DNA of 64,000 nucleotides from Hexactinellida sp. DTS-2022 (GCA_028753945.1 JAPNXP010000004.1:3534001-3598000), one strand, 5' to 3'; positions 1-12,954 are shown, numbered from the stretch's first letter. The notes: generated from the sequence alone by a model not told the origin. Numbers and translations are program-made.

Positions 1-572
1 GCTGAGACATCTAAACGCTTTAGCAGAGAGTGCCTCAAGGAAAGTCTAATAGAGGAACAACGAGAAAAAGCGCGTTTTTCCTTGGATTCTTTTGAAGACC
101 TCAAACAAAAACTATCCATGACAAATTTGAAATACAATTGGGCAATTTGGTATTCTTCATGTAATACACTACATCTCATCAAGCCTCAGTTGTCTAAACT
201 GTCTGTCAAGATTGAACTACAATAACGATCAATACAGATTTAACCGTTTCAGCGATTAGTTGCGAACAGCAAGTACAGTTGCCTTTTAACAAAATCACGG
301 ACCTACGACAAATAGAACACCTTCTTGACTATATTCAAGATTTCCAGCCGAATTTTAATGTATTAGAAATTGATCCTGTTCTCAAAAACATCAGAGAAGC
401 ATCAGAGAGTTTACGATCAGCAATTTCTATTTTAGAAAGTTCACTATCCACAGATGAATTTTTTGAAGAACCTCGTAATACATCTTATTTGCCCAGTCTA
501 TATTTCCTAATTTGTCAACTCGAAAACTTGCTTGTTCCCGTGAACCAACGGAGGTATAACGTGATTACACAG

Positions 573-634
573 GTTAGATTTTATTAATTAATTTTAAATT
601 TAAAAATTAATTTCATTTTGTTTTCAATTTTTAG
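573..634 (+). other. Intron 1 of the P-element pseudogene
   Basis: GTTAGATT donor and a T-rich tract ending in TTTTTAG. Removing 62 bp keeps the frame open from the 279-572 block into the 635-869 block. It is AT-rich, with no coding potential. Confidence 0.6.
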
Positions 635-869
635 ACTATTGCCTTGAAAGCACATTTAATTTCACCTGCCTGCTACAAGTTTCTTCAATCATTAGACAGT
701 CTCATTCTCCCGACAACAAGATCTCTTCGTCTCTTATCTTCTTGTATTGGATTGGAGAATGACTATTCAATTATACTCAAAAACTTAACTGCCAACTTTT
801 CAGAGAGGGAGCGTCATATTATACTCAATATGGATGAAATACACGTTACATCAGATTTTTCATACACAG

Positions 870-947
870 GTGATTTATAATAATAGTACTCAAGACCCTG
901 TTTACTATATACATAGTTACTGATAACTTAGCACCTTCATCATTTAG
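870..947 (+). other. Intron 2 of the P-element pseudogene
   Basis: CACAG|GTGATT donor and CATTTAG|GGG acceptor, 78 bp. The splice restores the glycine-rich turn after the first catalytic Asp region (SYTG|GKIIGD), which is how the intronless P copy at 16.6 kb reads at the same place. Confidence 0.6.
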
Positions 948-2663
948 GGGGAAAGATTATTGGAGACATAGATCCTACAGCTCCAACTAAAAAAGTATTT
1001 GGTCTAATGGTATCTAGCTTATTCAAGAAATGGTCACAAGTTGTGAGACTTTGTCCCTCCAATTTTTCTACTGCAGATGAACTTTATCCGTTTGTGAGAT
1101 CTGTTATTATAGATATCGAAAGATGTGGTCTATTCATTGAAGTACTCATTGCAGATAATTTTCCAATGAATGTCCGTTTATTTAAACTTTTTTCCTCAGA
1201 TAAAAAGACTCTAGCCCCTGAAGTTCCACATCCAATTAGTTCAGACCGAACACTCTTTATTCTTTTTGATTTTGTACACATACTAAAATCGATACGAAAC
1301 AACTGGTTGAACTTGAAAGATCATGATCGTACATTTATATATCCCGACATCCTACTCTATCCCTCGTTCAGTGAAACTAATATTTTGAATAAGGCCAAGT
1401 TTAATGACATACGATTATTGTACAAGTATGAGGAACACTCTACCGTTAAACAAGCTCATAGGTTAAATTCTAAGGCCTGCTGGCCTACAACTTTTGAACG
1501 CCAAAATGTAAATATAGCACTTCCGGTGTTCAATGACTCAACATGTGCAGCTCTTAAGATTCAAAATGATTCTCGTTCCGGATTTAAAAATGACACTCCA
1601 TATTTCGTAGATATTGTTAACAAAATATGGAAGATATTCAATGTAAATGCACCCTACAAACATGTACACTTGAAAGATGAATTCTCTAGTCCGCTTATGG
1701 ATGATGATTGGCGTTTTGGGTTTCTTGATTTGATCTCTAGATGGCTTGACAGATGGAGTTCAACCATTTATAGGGATGGCAAACTTAGTCCACAAACCTT
1801 TGTGAGTTTTCGTCACTCATGTATAACTCTTCCTTTAATTGTTTCTTACCTAGTTAAGAATTTCGGATTTTCCTATGTTTTATCTTCGAGACTTCAGAAT
1901 TACCCGATAGAACACCAATTCGGGATAATTATATCGCATGATGAGTGGTGCTCAATATCACATTTCTTATACCCAAATATTAGAAAGTCAACGCCGCCTA
2001 AATTTATCCAATATTCTCAAATTATTCTCACATCAAAACAAAAGTGAACTCTCATTGAAAAGTTTTATTAAGACTTTTACACTTACACCAGAAGACAGCA
2101 CTGAAATATCTTGTGATCCGTATCTTGGTGTCATACTTGATCTAAACTCCATCGAACTTGACATTTCTATTCCTCAGTCAATTGTCTTTATCGGCGGTTA
2201 CTCAGTTTATTCCTATCTCAAAACCACTAAATGTCAACTCTGTTCTGAATTTCTCACAGAAAACAAAGATTTAGATCTAAGTGACGCTACTAAATATGAC
2301 TTAGTAAAGTATGTGGATCGTGGTTCACTTAAATGGCCTTCAGATATTGTAGTTGATTCCATCGTGGTATTATGGAAAATATTTATGAAAATTGAAGAAG
2401 ATGAAGTTTTAAAGAAATTATTTTACTGCTCTCCTTCACGTCAAATATTAATTCAGCTATCTGAGAGGGTTTTAGTGGATGATTACAGTGAGCACTGGAG
2501 ACGGAGCTGTCCTAACTGCACCACATTGGGTTGGAATATACTAAAGAAAATACTCACTATTTGCTCTAATTGCATTTTAGCAAATAAGATTCGAAATGTT
2601 AATTCTCAAATCGCTTCAGAAAGGCTAGATAGTCGGAAATGCAAAAAATTTAAATCTATATAG

Positions 2664-3654
2664 AAGTAGAACGCCAATATATTATATAATTATATCACTT
2701 CCTTATTAATTTTCAACCTACGTAATTATTTTGTTACTTATTCATTAATAGTGTATACAAAGATGATACAATGCATTTACAATGTTATCTCATAGAGTTA
2801 GTATGCACTTCTATTTTGTCCATGGTCCAGTTTTCAATTGTCGTTTCGAGTCCTTATGTATAGTAGTTTATGGTTTAACATAAAAACGACTACAATTATA
2901 TATAGTTTCTTCCATTAAATAGCTGAGAAAAAATTGGTCTAAGTGAAATATCAAATAAAGTACATTGTATTACCTGGGGAAAGTTAATTACAACAAACAG
3001 GACTATACTCTGATACCATTTTGTAGGCTGATGGAAAAACATTATTATGTAAAATTCAAAGTCTCATAATCCAATCAAAAAGAAATATCAGGATATTAGT
3101 TAAAATTAGAACAATCTTATTAGGATCTCTAAATTATATTTCACTCCAATTGAGGTCAAAATAAAACATCAAAATTTTTCCTATTTCCATTGGTTGAACC
3201 ACTGTGTATAGCTAGCTATGTCTCGATGGTTTATCTATACTATCGTCTCAAATTGTAAGAAACTTAAATTCATAATAAAAAGTGATATTAAGTAGAAAAT
3301 TACTTTTAAAATTATAGTAGTGTCTCAAAATCTCACTCGTCTCAAAAATATCACTGTATAATTTCTAATAGCACATCCATGGTTAGCTAATAGAATGTCT
3401 CAAAATCTCACGCGTCTCATTCTTGAATTTAAGTCATAATAAAATGTAAATAAGCAAAAAATTCCTTTTATAGTGTCTCAAAATATCACTGTATATTATT
3501 TCTAATAGCACATCTATGGTTTGCTTATAGTATGTCACAGAATCTCACCGTCTCAAAATATCATGCAACAGGCCAATGTGCTGTATTCAAATTTGGTATC
3601 GAAAATGTAATTTGTCGGTGAAATTAGAATATATAATTCAAGTTAAGTAAAAAT
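2664..3654. repeat. Gene-free stretch with dispersed GTCTCAAAATATCAC repeat
   Basis: No coding region seen. From about 3240 to 3570 the motif GTCTCAAAATCTCAC/ATCAC recurs several times, each followed by a block reading CTGTATAATTTCTAATAG and CACATCCATGGT. The same blocks appear near 30,290-30,400 and 38,500-38,610, so this is an uncharacterised dispersed repeat. Confidence 0.5.
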
Positions 3655-4214
3655 TCACCAGCGGCCGTATTCAATAAGATCTAAGTACTAAGATCAATCT
3701 TAAGTCTTAAGATCGATCTTAAGACCGAACTTAGTTAAGATCAATCTTAAAACCGATTTAAAAATATCGTTAAGGTAAATATGATTAGAATAGGCATTAT
3801 CCTAATTAAATGCAAAACTAATGTATAATTTAGTTATGGTAAGAGTTTATTTATTATTGATCTAGGAAAATTATATATTTCTCAATTTTTCTTTTTGAGC
3901 AACAGTTGAGGCAATTAATGTCAAATTATTATAACAAAGAATAATGATTTCCCACGACATTGCTATTATCAAATATCAATAAAGGTAGATTAAATGTTCG
4001 ATAGGAGTAAGTTTGTACAACGTTTATGAAGTAATTAGTGAAAATCGAATCAAATGCAATACGTAAGACACCTCTCTAAGTTGCTTAAAGTTCGGTCTAG
4101 GCCGGTCTTAAGTTCGAACTTAAATCTTAGTGAACACCGATCTTAGTGAATACGACTTAAGATCGAACTTAAGACTTAAGCACTAAGACCGATCTTAAGT
4201 TCTTAGTGAATACG
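3655..4214. mobile_element. MITE of the GCGGCCGTATTCA family
   Basis: Left end reads GCGGCCGTATTCAATAAG and right end CTTAGTGAATACGGCAGC, an inverted pair. The subterminal 100-130 bp on each side are packed with palindromic variants of CTTAAGATCGATCTTAAG. The AT-rich centre (about 3790-3920) is found again in inverted orientation inside the copy at 39,657-43,092. No ORF. Superfamily is unknown; the target duplication is too short or degraded to read. Confidence 0.7.
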
Positions 4215-4961
4215 GCAGCAGGTGTGGACGAGGCTCTAAATATTTTTTATACCAAAAAAAGTGATCCAAAGTGCACATCTACAACTCGATATGGGACCTT
4301 CCCTAAAATTTCAACCCATTATCTATCAAATTCTGAATACACCTCTTTCTACGGAGTAACTACCAAACTACTAACTAATCAAGGTAGTGAGTTTAGAACT
4401 GGCCCAATACACAGTAATCGTCACAGTAATCAGGGTGTGATACAGAGGGGGGGGTGGGCCTGGGATTCCCCCCCATCCCAGGAATTGTCTTAATTTTGGC
4501 CTATACATGTACTATATGCAGCTCCTTTATCGAATGGAACAGTCTGTTTTTAGGAAAGTCCCCCCCCAAGAAAAAATTCTGTATCAAAATCCTGGTAATT
4601 GTAATACGGTAGGTTATTTTTATTATTATATAGCAGCAGTGATTTTAGAACAGTCCCACAACATAATAGTCGGGAATGTATTTATAATAGTTATCATTCT
4701 AATTATATCGCGGCATTCATTTTAAAACTGGCCCACTACATAGAACTCGGCACACTAAACCTATATGCACCGAATTCATATAAATTGAATATTGTTCACT
4801 TTATTTTGCAAGTTGTGACATTAATTAAATAATTTTAAAATATCTCAAATTTGTTAATCAATTATGTTACCCTAGATGCGCATCTGTAATCCGTTAATCC
4901 TAAAATTTAATCAAACTCTGTTCTGTGGAGAGAATACAAACTAAATAACATTAATCGTGAC
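4215..4961. other. Gene-free stretch
   Basis: Open frames here have no recognisable protein features. A G8/C7 homopolymer pair lies near 4446-4476, and the phrase TTTAGAACTGGCCCA recurs with variation at about 4390, 4645 and 4720, suggesting old repeat debris. Confidence 0.4.
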
Positions 4962-5095
4962 CTACGTTATATAAGGCCTATGCACCAACTTTGTGAAACT
5001 GAACCATGGATTAAAGGAAGGCCATTGATAAATAGGTGATTTATCGATATCTAATTAACTAGTAGTGATAGACCTCATAAATGTTCTATAACTAT

Positions 5096-5470
5096 CAGGC
5101 ATGGGGCCAAGCCCCAAAGGGCTTAAGCCCTTTGGACTTAAGCCCATTTTTGAGAGGGCTTAAATCCGGACTTAAGTCCTCCTTTAATAAAAGGGCTTAA
5201 GTCCGGACTTGGACTTAAGCCCTTTATAGATGAGCTTCAAGCCCTTTCAAGCCCTTTTTCAAGGCACTTATTCAATAAAATACGGTATGGATTTCTAAAT
5301 AATGAGAGTAAAAGACTTAAGTCCGGACTTAAGCCCTTTATTAAGGGCTTGAGCTTGGACTTAAGCCCTTTTTCAAAAAGGGCTTAGAAAAGGGCTTGGG
5401 CTTAAGCCCTTCTGATAAGGGATGGGCTTGGACTTAAGCCCTTTTGAAAGGGCTTGACCCCATGTCTGTA
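5096..5470. mobile_element. hAT-type MITE made of CTTAAGTCC palindromes
   Basis: Termini CAGGCATGGGGCCAAGCCC and, inverted, CAGACATGGGGTCAAGCCC. Flanks ATAACTAT (5088-5095) and TTAACTAT (5471-5478) form an 8-bp duplication with one mismatch, confirmed because the opposite arm of F1 carries the uninterrupted sequence. The interior is built from repeats of AAGGGCTTAAGTCCGG and its inverse. No coding sequence. Confidence 0.75.
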
Positions 5471-6266
5471 TTAACTATATAGGAACATGATATCAAGGTA
5501 TACATAGCATCTTTCAGAATTGAGCTATGTCACCATTTGATTACGTAATCGCTATTTTTCGTAGGAATTATCGTGTTTTTATAGCCTGCTTTTAACATAG
5601 TTAAACGCGTTATAAATGTTCAAAATTGGAACTTGATGATACCATAACTAGTTGAATAAAATATATCTAAATTATAAATGAAATGTAATATATTTTATAT
5701 GCCCAACTACAATAATCTTTGAGATAATGAGTGTACTATTACTTCATAAGGAATTAAGTGCTAATTATCTTATTCTCTCAAAATTATTGTAGTTAGGCAT
5801 ATATAATGTATTATCAATGAATAGGAAGTTACCTATTGCGGATAGATCAGTACTAGCTAGTTTACATAAAATAGATAGTTTTTGAGTTATGGCTCATTTT
5901 AGGAAATATACAGTTCCCTGGCAACCGAGGAATGTGTCAACATTCCATTTATAATTTCAATATATTTCATCTAACTAGTTATGGGCATCATCATGTTCCA
6001 ATTTTGAACATTTATAACGCGTCTAACTATGTTAAAGCAGGCTAGAAAAACACGATAATACCCACCAAAAATACCGATTACGTAATCAAATGATGACATA
6101 GCTGAATTCTGAAGGGTGCTATGTATACCTTGATACCATGTTCCTATATAGTTACAGAACATTTATGAGGTCCATCACTAGTAGTTAATTAGATAACGAT
6201 AAATAACCTATTTATCAATAGCCTTCCTTTAATCCATGGTCGAGTTTCACAAAATCGGTTTTAATC

Positions 6267-6751
6267 CAGAGGCGGCGCCAGGGGGGGGGGGATAGGGGGG
6301 GCTCGAGCCCCCCCTGGAAATGCAATAGAATATCATCCTCATAAGGATGTTACAACCTCTGAACGAGCTTGTGATATAGAAATTACATTTATGTTGTCCC
6401 TGTACCTTTGAATTAGAATGAATATTTGAAAAATGAAAGCATATACGTACATAGTAATTGGAATTCATTTGTTTTCATTTCGTAATCATTAATTCACTAT
6501 CTAAATTGTATAATTCATTAAAAAATGGCAAATAATTTTTATTTATTTAACAATTAAATTTTCAAGTATTCCTAAATGCCTTCACCGCTGTACCAATCGA
6601 CAATTCCCTCCTCTGCTGTAGCTCCTTTATTACTAAAATTTGATGGATTTCTTAAACTTTATACTATAGTCTTGTAATGGAGCATTAAAAATATTTATTA
6701 ATTGTGTCACCCCAGAGCCCCCCTTGATTAAAAATCCTGGAGCCGCCACTG
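6267..6751. mobile_element. hAT-type MITE (CAGxGGCGGC ends)
   Basis: Left terminus CAGAGGCGGCGCCAGGG, right terminus inverted CAGTGGCGGCTCCAGG. Target duplication TTTTAATC (6259-6266) / TTTTAAAC (6752-6759), one mismatch. A poly-G run follows the left end. It sits in the right arm of F1. No ORF worth calling. Confidence 0.8.
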
Positions 6752-6770
6752 TTTTAAACTATACGTAGAT

Positions 6771-8203
6771 ATCTAATTCAAATTTTCATTATAGAGAATT
6801 GTGGTAATACTGTTATTTGTTCGTAATAAAATTAAAATTTAGATTTAGGGTTATCGGGTGTGAAAAATCGAGTAAAATAGTAATTGACAATTTGTGAGTG
6901 CGTAATGAACAGTGTAATTAGAATTCACATGAAACCTCAAATTCGTCACTAGTAGACAAATTAAGCTGTGGCGTCATTAGGAATAGGTCAAATAGCTTGT
7001 ATGCACAAGAGTAACTACTGTAATAGCATTGTTAATTAATACTATAAAAGGCTTCAGCGATGTTATAAAATTTCTCCATAGAATTTGGCTTATAATGATT
7101 TTGGCCGTAACTTTGTAAATTTTTGTCCGATTTTTTGTCCGATTTCTCTACTAAATATAGGAGGTATTTATTACTAAGTTGCACTTTGGATAGGGATTTT
7201 TGTAGGACTTTTTAAAATGTATTTTTGGGGTTTTATTTACCTGCGGGCTAATAATTAAGCCTTATTTCTTATTTCTATTCTTTATATGCAACAATTTCGT
7301 ACAAATAGAATCTTTTTGTCTCAGGGATGTTTAGTTCTCGTAGTATCGGTCATGATGCTTCAGGAGTGTTGCCTGGCATGTTTCCAATTCTACGCTGTAG
7401 AAATGGGTGCCCCCCATCCCATACTTGTCTGAACAAACGGGTACAACTAAGGCTTAAAAATAGGATCCCGCTCCATTATGCATCTGAAATTAAATACCGA
7501 GATTTGTTTCTTAATCCCGATCCTGATTTTCAATCCCGGATTTCGAACTTAGTTGAAAATTGCTTTACCCTTTTATGAGTTTTTGATCTGAGAATGAGGT
7601 CTTAACTCTGATTCTGTATCACCAAGACTAAATTGACTCTCTCCACTGCTCTCCAGCAATCATTTTTCCCCCAGAATATTTCCTGAATCTCTCGTTCTAA
7701 GGATGGTGGAGGTTTTTAATCACAGGCTTGGCAGTTCATTATGAGTTCCAGGGGCGTAGCTATTGGGGGGGGGGGCGCACCGCCCCGGGTGTCACTATTT
7801 AGGGGCGACATTAATTGTAGTCTGGTTTATGGCATAAAAGAGCAGACGATAATTATTATCTTTGATAATGATATTCAACAGTAGGAAACCAAACATTACA
7901 TATTATTGTTCAGTAAGATATCACCAAACTCAAAGACCATAACTTGTCTCAATTAGATTGCTACAATTCAATTCAATTTGATACATCCAGCACTAGCGGA
8001 TCCAGAAATGTTGAAAAGGGGGGCCCAAGAAATAATGCGAGCTTAGCGAGCAACATTTAACTCTGCAAACTTGCTATTTTCCACATATCTATATTATTAA
8101 ATCTCGATTGTTGTTTGTTTGTTTGTCCGGATTGTATTAAAGTGGTGGAGGAATAGAAACCTCAATTAATATTGGGATATAAACTAACTTTCAAATGTTA
8201 TAA
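6771..8203. other. Gene-free stretch with a solitary hAT-like end
   Basis: No convincing gene. At 7752-7790 CAGGGGCGTAGC followed by a G-run looks like a hAT terminus, but no matching inverse end was found. A second end-like string, AGCGGATCCAG, is near 7995. Confidence 0.4.
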
Positions 8204-8575
8204 TAGGTAAACAACTATGCTGATTTTTGAATTTCGCAAAAATAAATTTATAATATGAATATTTATTGTTGTTGTTTACACAAAATAGGTAACAAATTAA
8301 TGAAAATTCAAAATCAACCTAGAAGTAGCTTTCACGGCTATCAAAGGTAAACAACTATGCTGAACACGAATTTCGCATTTACAAATTTCTAATATGACTA
8401 TTTGTTGTTGTTGTTTACTTAAATATGTAAACAAATTAATGAAATTCAAAATCAACCTAGAAGATTGCTCTCAACGGGATTATAGGTAAACAAGTATGCT
8501 AAACACGAATTTTGCATTAGTAAATTTCTAATATAAATAGTTATTGTTGTTGTTTACAGTGAATATGATAAAATT
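8204..8575. repeat. Minisatellite, about 140-bp unit, 2.7 copies
   Basis: The unit starts AGGTAAACAACTATGCTGA at 8205, 8345 and 8484 (periods 140 and 139) and contains TTGTTGTTGTTTAC and AAATTCAAAATCAACC. The third copy is truncated. No ORF. Confidence 0.8.
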
Positions 8576-9230
8576 TTATTCTTTCTAAGTCATATGTTGA
8601 TCAAATGACTGACATTTAAAAAGCTGTTCAAATTTTTATGGCCTTGAGAGGGCTGTGTAGGTAGCAGTAAGGGGAGAAACTTTAGGAAGAGTCAGACCTG
8701 GAATAAACTGAGGTGGGGCTTTAGTTCTCAACTACCCCCACGGCTCCAACGCCTATGCACATAACTACAGGGCAGTATGCATGGTGATCGAGGGTTATCC
8801 TACTGATGAGTCCGTGCAATGGGACTAAACAAATCACATGACATCTCCATGAGTTGGGGTCCGCAAGAGCGCCTAGTCTTCATACTAGTGCGTGGCCTCA
8901 TCTCATGACAATATACATTACAAAAATGGATTTTAAGTGTATGCAGGGCAGTTATAAAGTGGTCAGGCCTGCCCGCTTCCGCCGGCCCTGTTGTATGTCA
9001 ATAGAGCAGTGTATCAGTGATGACACCCATTGAAAACAAATAAACCCGTGGCTTGCAACTATGATCAGGAACCGAGAGACAGCAGTCCGGATCAAACCTC
9101 AGTTCAGACTGCAAACGGACCCGAACGACGGTCACGGTCCGGTAGTAATTATTGTTTCTCAATCCAGACTGGCTATGTCTATCTAGAAATTTGAAAAATT
9201 AAGCCTTTCCTTTTAATTGACTAATATTCT
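8576..9230. other. Gene-free stretch with a hammerhead-like motif
   Basis: No protein-coding signal. It contains the hammerhead-like sequence described separately at 8780-8850 and a moderately GC-rich block with several short inverted repeats (8860-9000). Origin unknown. Confidence 0.35.
8780..8850 (+). ncRNA. Degenerate hammerhead-ribozyme-like motif
   Basis: CTGATGA is followed by GTCC, an 8-nt loop and GGAC (stem II), the usual layout of a hammerhead core. Upstream CATGGTGA can pair with downstream TCACATG as stem III, and AGG/CCT could form a short stem I. The GAAA box after stem II reads TAAA and is displaced from stem III, so cleavage activity is doubtful. A related block, GCATGGTGATAGAAGGGTAA, lies at 10,765. 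The motif may be a decayed retroelement-linked ribozyme, or chance. Confidence 0.3.
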
Positions 9231-10621
9231 AACGGTGTCCCTTATTGGGAAAAAATCGGAAATTTCGCTCCAAAAAACAACCTAATTTTTGTTTTGTTTT
9301 TGTACCAAACACTGCCGAAGGACCATAACTAACGTTTGTATATGGTTTTGAGCCACGTCCACGCGTATTTTCAGAGTTATGAGCTATTTTGTACAGCGTA
9401 TCACTGGTTTCTCCACTTTGAACTATTATCAGTACTGTATTCCTCAACAATGGTAAGATTGGTGGTATCATTACTCTATCCTAGCAATCAATGACGAAAA
9501 TAAACAACAATTGATCAAAAGAATTTCGAAAAAAGTGAAAATCTAAACATTTATGGTCTATAATCTCATTCGAGGGTACGTTTTCTTGTCAATTTTCTTT
9601 CTCAGGCACCCGAGCAGCTAGAATCAACATATTCGTCTCAAAATGCTCGCAATACCCAACTTCCTATACGTACATAATACATTTTGGGACCCTAACACCC
9701 TCCGTTTTCAAAATGATCCCTATATGGGCATGTAATGTGCCCAATTTTGATGACACAGCAAAATTTATATCAACGAAAGTATAAACTCTAGAGTTTAGCT
9801 CTAACCATCTATTCACATCAATATCCTACTACAAACTCATTTGAAGTACAAATGAGACTCATAACAAAATGGTCACTCTTCTATAAATTTACATACCCAT
9901 ATATGGTGGTGTCATTTCAGAAATGAAACCATGAACTTTGTAATTAAATAATAAGCTAGAGCTTAGTTCCAACTTCCTAGTAACATCATTAATCCATTTT
10001 AAGTTAGATGGTATAGTTATCGAATACTACTTCGTAAATTTAATCGTGTGGGGATTCTTTGCGGCCTTTTTCTCAAAATAATATAAATGCCGGTGTTTGG
10101 GGGCTAATGTCACGGAGTGTAACGAAATCAAGATAGGTTAAGAGCTCAAATTTTTTCTACAAGTACTATAACACTAACATTTAAAAACAAGTGCTTGAAT
10201 AAGCAAAAAACACCAAACTTCTACTAATAAGAGAGAAACAATCTCAAAATAAAATAAACAATCAAAAATCCTACCTTTAGACGCTCTCCCCTTCATATTC
10301 GTTGATCGAATTTCGAAATCACATGTTATTGGTCACTGGTTGGAAAGATTAGGCCTTTATATAGTTAAATTGAGCTAGAGAACATTCTAGAACAATTAGA
10401 AACTAAGTAGATGCTTGACACTGCCTATTCTAAATTGAATAGACGCACATAACTGTATATTAAAAGAATCCATACCTAGACAAAACAATTCAATATGCAC
10501 TTGAATGAATAAATTCTTCGCTATTTTTATCCAAGCAAAGTTCTGAGGTTACTTAGAAGTATTTAGAGAATCTATAGAGATGTTCTATAGTGATTTATCA
10601 GTTTACTATAAGGGACACCGT
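9231..10621. mobile_element. Non-autonomous TA-target element, 1.39 kb
   Basis: Inverted ends ACGGTGTCCCTTAT at 9231 and 10,608-10,621, each next to a TA dinucleotide (9229-9230 and 10,622-10,623). The interior has no convincing ORF; an 80-codon open frame near 9229-9471 on the minus strand has no recognisable features. Superfamily uncertain (Tc1/mariner-like by target). Confidence 0.6.
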
Positions 10622-11440
10622 TATACATTCTAGCCAAATACATAAGAAATAACGGAATTGTTAGTAGTAATGTAGCTAATGTGCCCAGATAACAAAAATT
10701 AAAAGTTAGTATTGTCTACTATGCATTCAAATTACATTTTTACAAAATAGCAAATTCACGCTAATGACTACGCATGGTGATAGAAGGGTAATTATCCTCG
10801 AAAGCAGATTGACTAGTTAATAAATTATATAATTTTTAATATCACTTAAACATTTTATTACAACTGGACATTATTTTACAGTGATATCCATGGTCTGTAA
10901 TAAAATGTCCATATATATATATATATAGCCGGACATTTTATTACACCCGGACATATTTACGAAACAGTACTAATACAGCTGAACTCGGTTAGTACCAACT
11001 TCGGCTTAGTACGTGCTAATTTATCTCTCCGAGGGGGTACGTACTAACCGAGTTCTATTGTAGTATAGTTTACGCACGTATATTTCACCCATTAAACCGG
11101 AGCAATCCAAGACTATTGGTATTGGGTTGTTCCTGGTCAAGTGATTTCGTTTAACTTGGGTTTCGATTTAGCGGAGTGACTGAAGTTTCAAACGGCGGTG
11201 AAGTGTAACGATAAAATGTACATAGACCCGTTATTGTATTTATCGTGTTCATACTACGATAACCTCCGGGAGTGGAAAGAACATATTATATAGATATCGG
11301 ATAGTATATAGAGCAGAAAAAGGATTTGATTTTTAAAGAAATCAAATCACTGAATTTTGAAAAATGATTCAAAATCAAATCATTCAAAAAATGAGATAAA
11401 AAATACATCATCAAATCATTGAATGTAACCCAAAGTCGCA
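10622..11440. other. Gene-free stretch
   Basis: No gene. It contains inverted repeats around GGACATTTTATTACA (10,868-10,955), the small MITE at 10,976-11,060, and a TTTGATT-rich block (11,320-11,420) resembling the hAT MITE at 12,955. Confidence 0.4.
10976..11060. mobile_element. 85-bp TA-target MITE
   Basis: CAGCTGAACTCGGTTAGTAC and its inverse GTACTAACCGAGTTCTATTG, bordered by TA on both sides. Similar ends occur at 63,428-63,594. Tc1/pogo-like by TIR style. Confidence 0.75.
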
Positions 11441-12954
11441 TGGACATTTCGTCGCGGGCAATTCGTCGCATGGACGTTTATTCTTTATCAGCATTAGTGA
11501 TAAATGGGTTAATTAACATATCAAGTAGTATACTGCAGTCTTAACTTTAAAAGAATGAATTAATAAAATTAAAAACTAGATTTATGTTTAAGGTCTTAAG
11601 ACCTTAATTAGAGACCACCAATGAATATTGTAGTAGATTATGAGAATTATTATGAGAATACTTTACTGATTATGACGTTATTAGCGATAGAATTAATTAA
11701 AATTGAAAATTAAAAGCTATTCCACGTAAGTAGGAAAGCGTTTCTCTGTTTTCGTAATTCGAGACAATATTGAAGATTCTCTCGTTTCTCGTCTTGCTAC
11801 TTTTTGAAATGCTTGAAATTTGCCCTGCTTCCCATTTAACTACATTTGCCTCTTGTAATGATTGTTCTCTCTGCAAATGGCTCAAAAGTTTTATAAAACA
11901 CGGCTGGGGATAATTTATCCCGGACTTAAAGGCATTATGCCACCCTTCAACATCGTTGTTGGTACGTGCGGTCCTAGATATTACACGAACGAACATGTTA
12001 CAGATTCTTATTGGGTACGGTGGTGTCCTTCTACTTTGATCCGGGAGTCTTCTACCTATGTAATTTTATTTCAAAGTTTCCGCTATTTCTACTGCAATAG
12101 GACGAAACTGCGCCATTAGTATGACGAAGCAGTAAGTTACATCACATTCTGGAACGAAGGCTAGAGCTGCTAACATTCTCATTTGGACAGCGAACTCTTC
12201 GTCATCCATATATTGAGTTGTAAGCCCTTTTGACTGAATTTGCCGGTAGAGATTTTGTGACAAATGAAAAAAGCATCCGGTAATAACGGAAATAAATTGA
12301 TCTTCTATTTCTAAAGCATTAATAGCTGCATTTTCGAAGTCTACCAAAATTGTTGTTGGGTTTAAATCTGGTTCAAGTTCAACCAATTTGCTAAAGAGTT
12401 TTCTGTATGCGATTTCACTCTTATTTGTCATTAGTGCATATATGCATGGAATTATATACCCATCCTTTTCACGATGAAGTGTATATACAGTAGCTGGAAA
12501 AACTGGCTTGGTACTACTTTAAATGTGCCATCCGCGAACCACCTGTTTGAATCACGCAGCAGCGTAAGCATTTGTCTAGTGCCAAATATCAGAAGTCTTT
12601 CAACATCACCAATCCCCGAATCAAATAGTAAGAATTGCTGTCCTTTTAAAGTAATCTTGAATTTTTCAGGAATTGAGATTTCTTCTGGCAATGGGGATAT
12701 TGTGAAATTTTCTGTACATTTTTGGCAACGGATTGTGCGCTTAATAGAGTCAAATTTAGATAATTTAGATATAGTTGAGTCAGACATTGTCTCCAATCCA
12801 GTAGCCAATATTGATCTAGTCCTATCATTAGAGTTCATAGCTCGATGTTTCATTGTGTTCAAGCCTCTAACCATTTCCACTCTTGAACAATCTGGCGCGT
12901 GTATATGAGATGAGTGAATATCAGTCATGTCAGTGGGTTTAATGACATTCCTAT

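Larger units (their letters stand above)
1..2663 (+). pseudogene. P-element transposase, intron-bearing, frameshifted, 5' truncated by window edge
   Basis: Cut-and-paste transposase of the P superfamily. The THAP DNA-binding end lies off the left edge. Coding blocks are about 1-224, 250-572, 635-869 and 948-2663. The first two are separated by a frameshift near 225-250. Two GT-AG introns (573-634 and 870-947) join in frame across MDEIHV...SYTG and GKIIGD. The order of motifs matches the intact P transposase at 16.6 kb: MDEIH for LDEMY, IADNFPMNV for CDNHSTNV, FDFVHILKSIRNN for FDSVHLIKNIRNN, and RLQNYPIEHQFG for RLQTDPLERRF. A second frameshift near 1925 is followed by the C-terminal region (FIGGY, then CxxC pairs) up to a stop at 2661-2663. 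No right TIR was recognised. Not functional as it stands. Superfamily assignment is strong because the whole motif series is present. Confidence 0.85.
4962..6770. mobile_element. Long fold-back element F1, copy 1
   Basis: Left arm (about 4962-5640) and right arm (about 5950-6770) are inverted copies; for example CCTCATAAATGTTCTATAAC at 5073 pairs with the block ending GTTACAGAACATTTATGAGG near 6170. Each arm was hit by a separate hAT MITE (5096-5470 and 6267-6751), which explains the unequal arm lengths. The centre (about 5700-5805) contains a smaller palindrome, AACTACAATAATCTTTGAGA with its inverse. No ORF. A second, partial copy is at 59,519-60,060. Confidence 0.75.
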
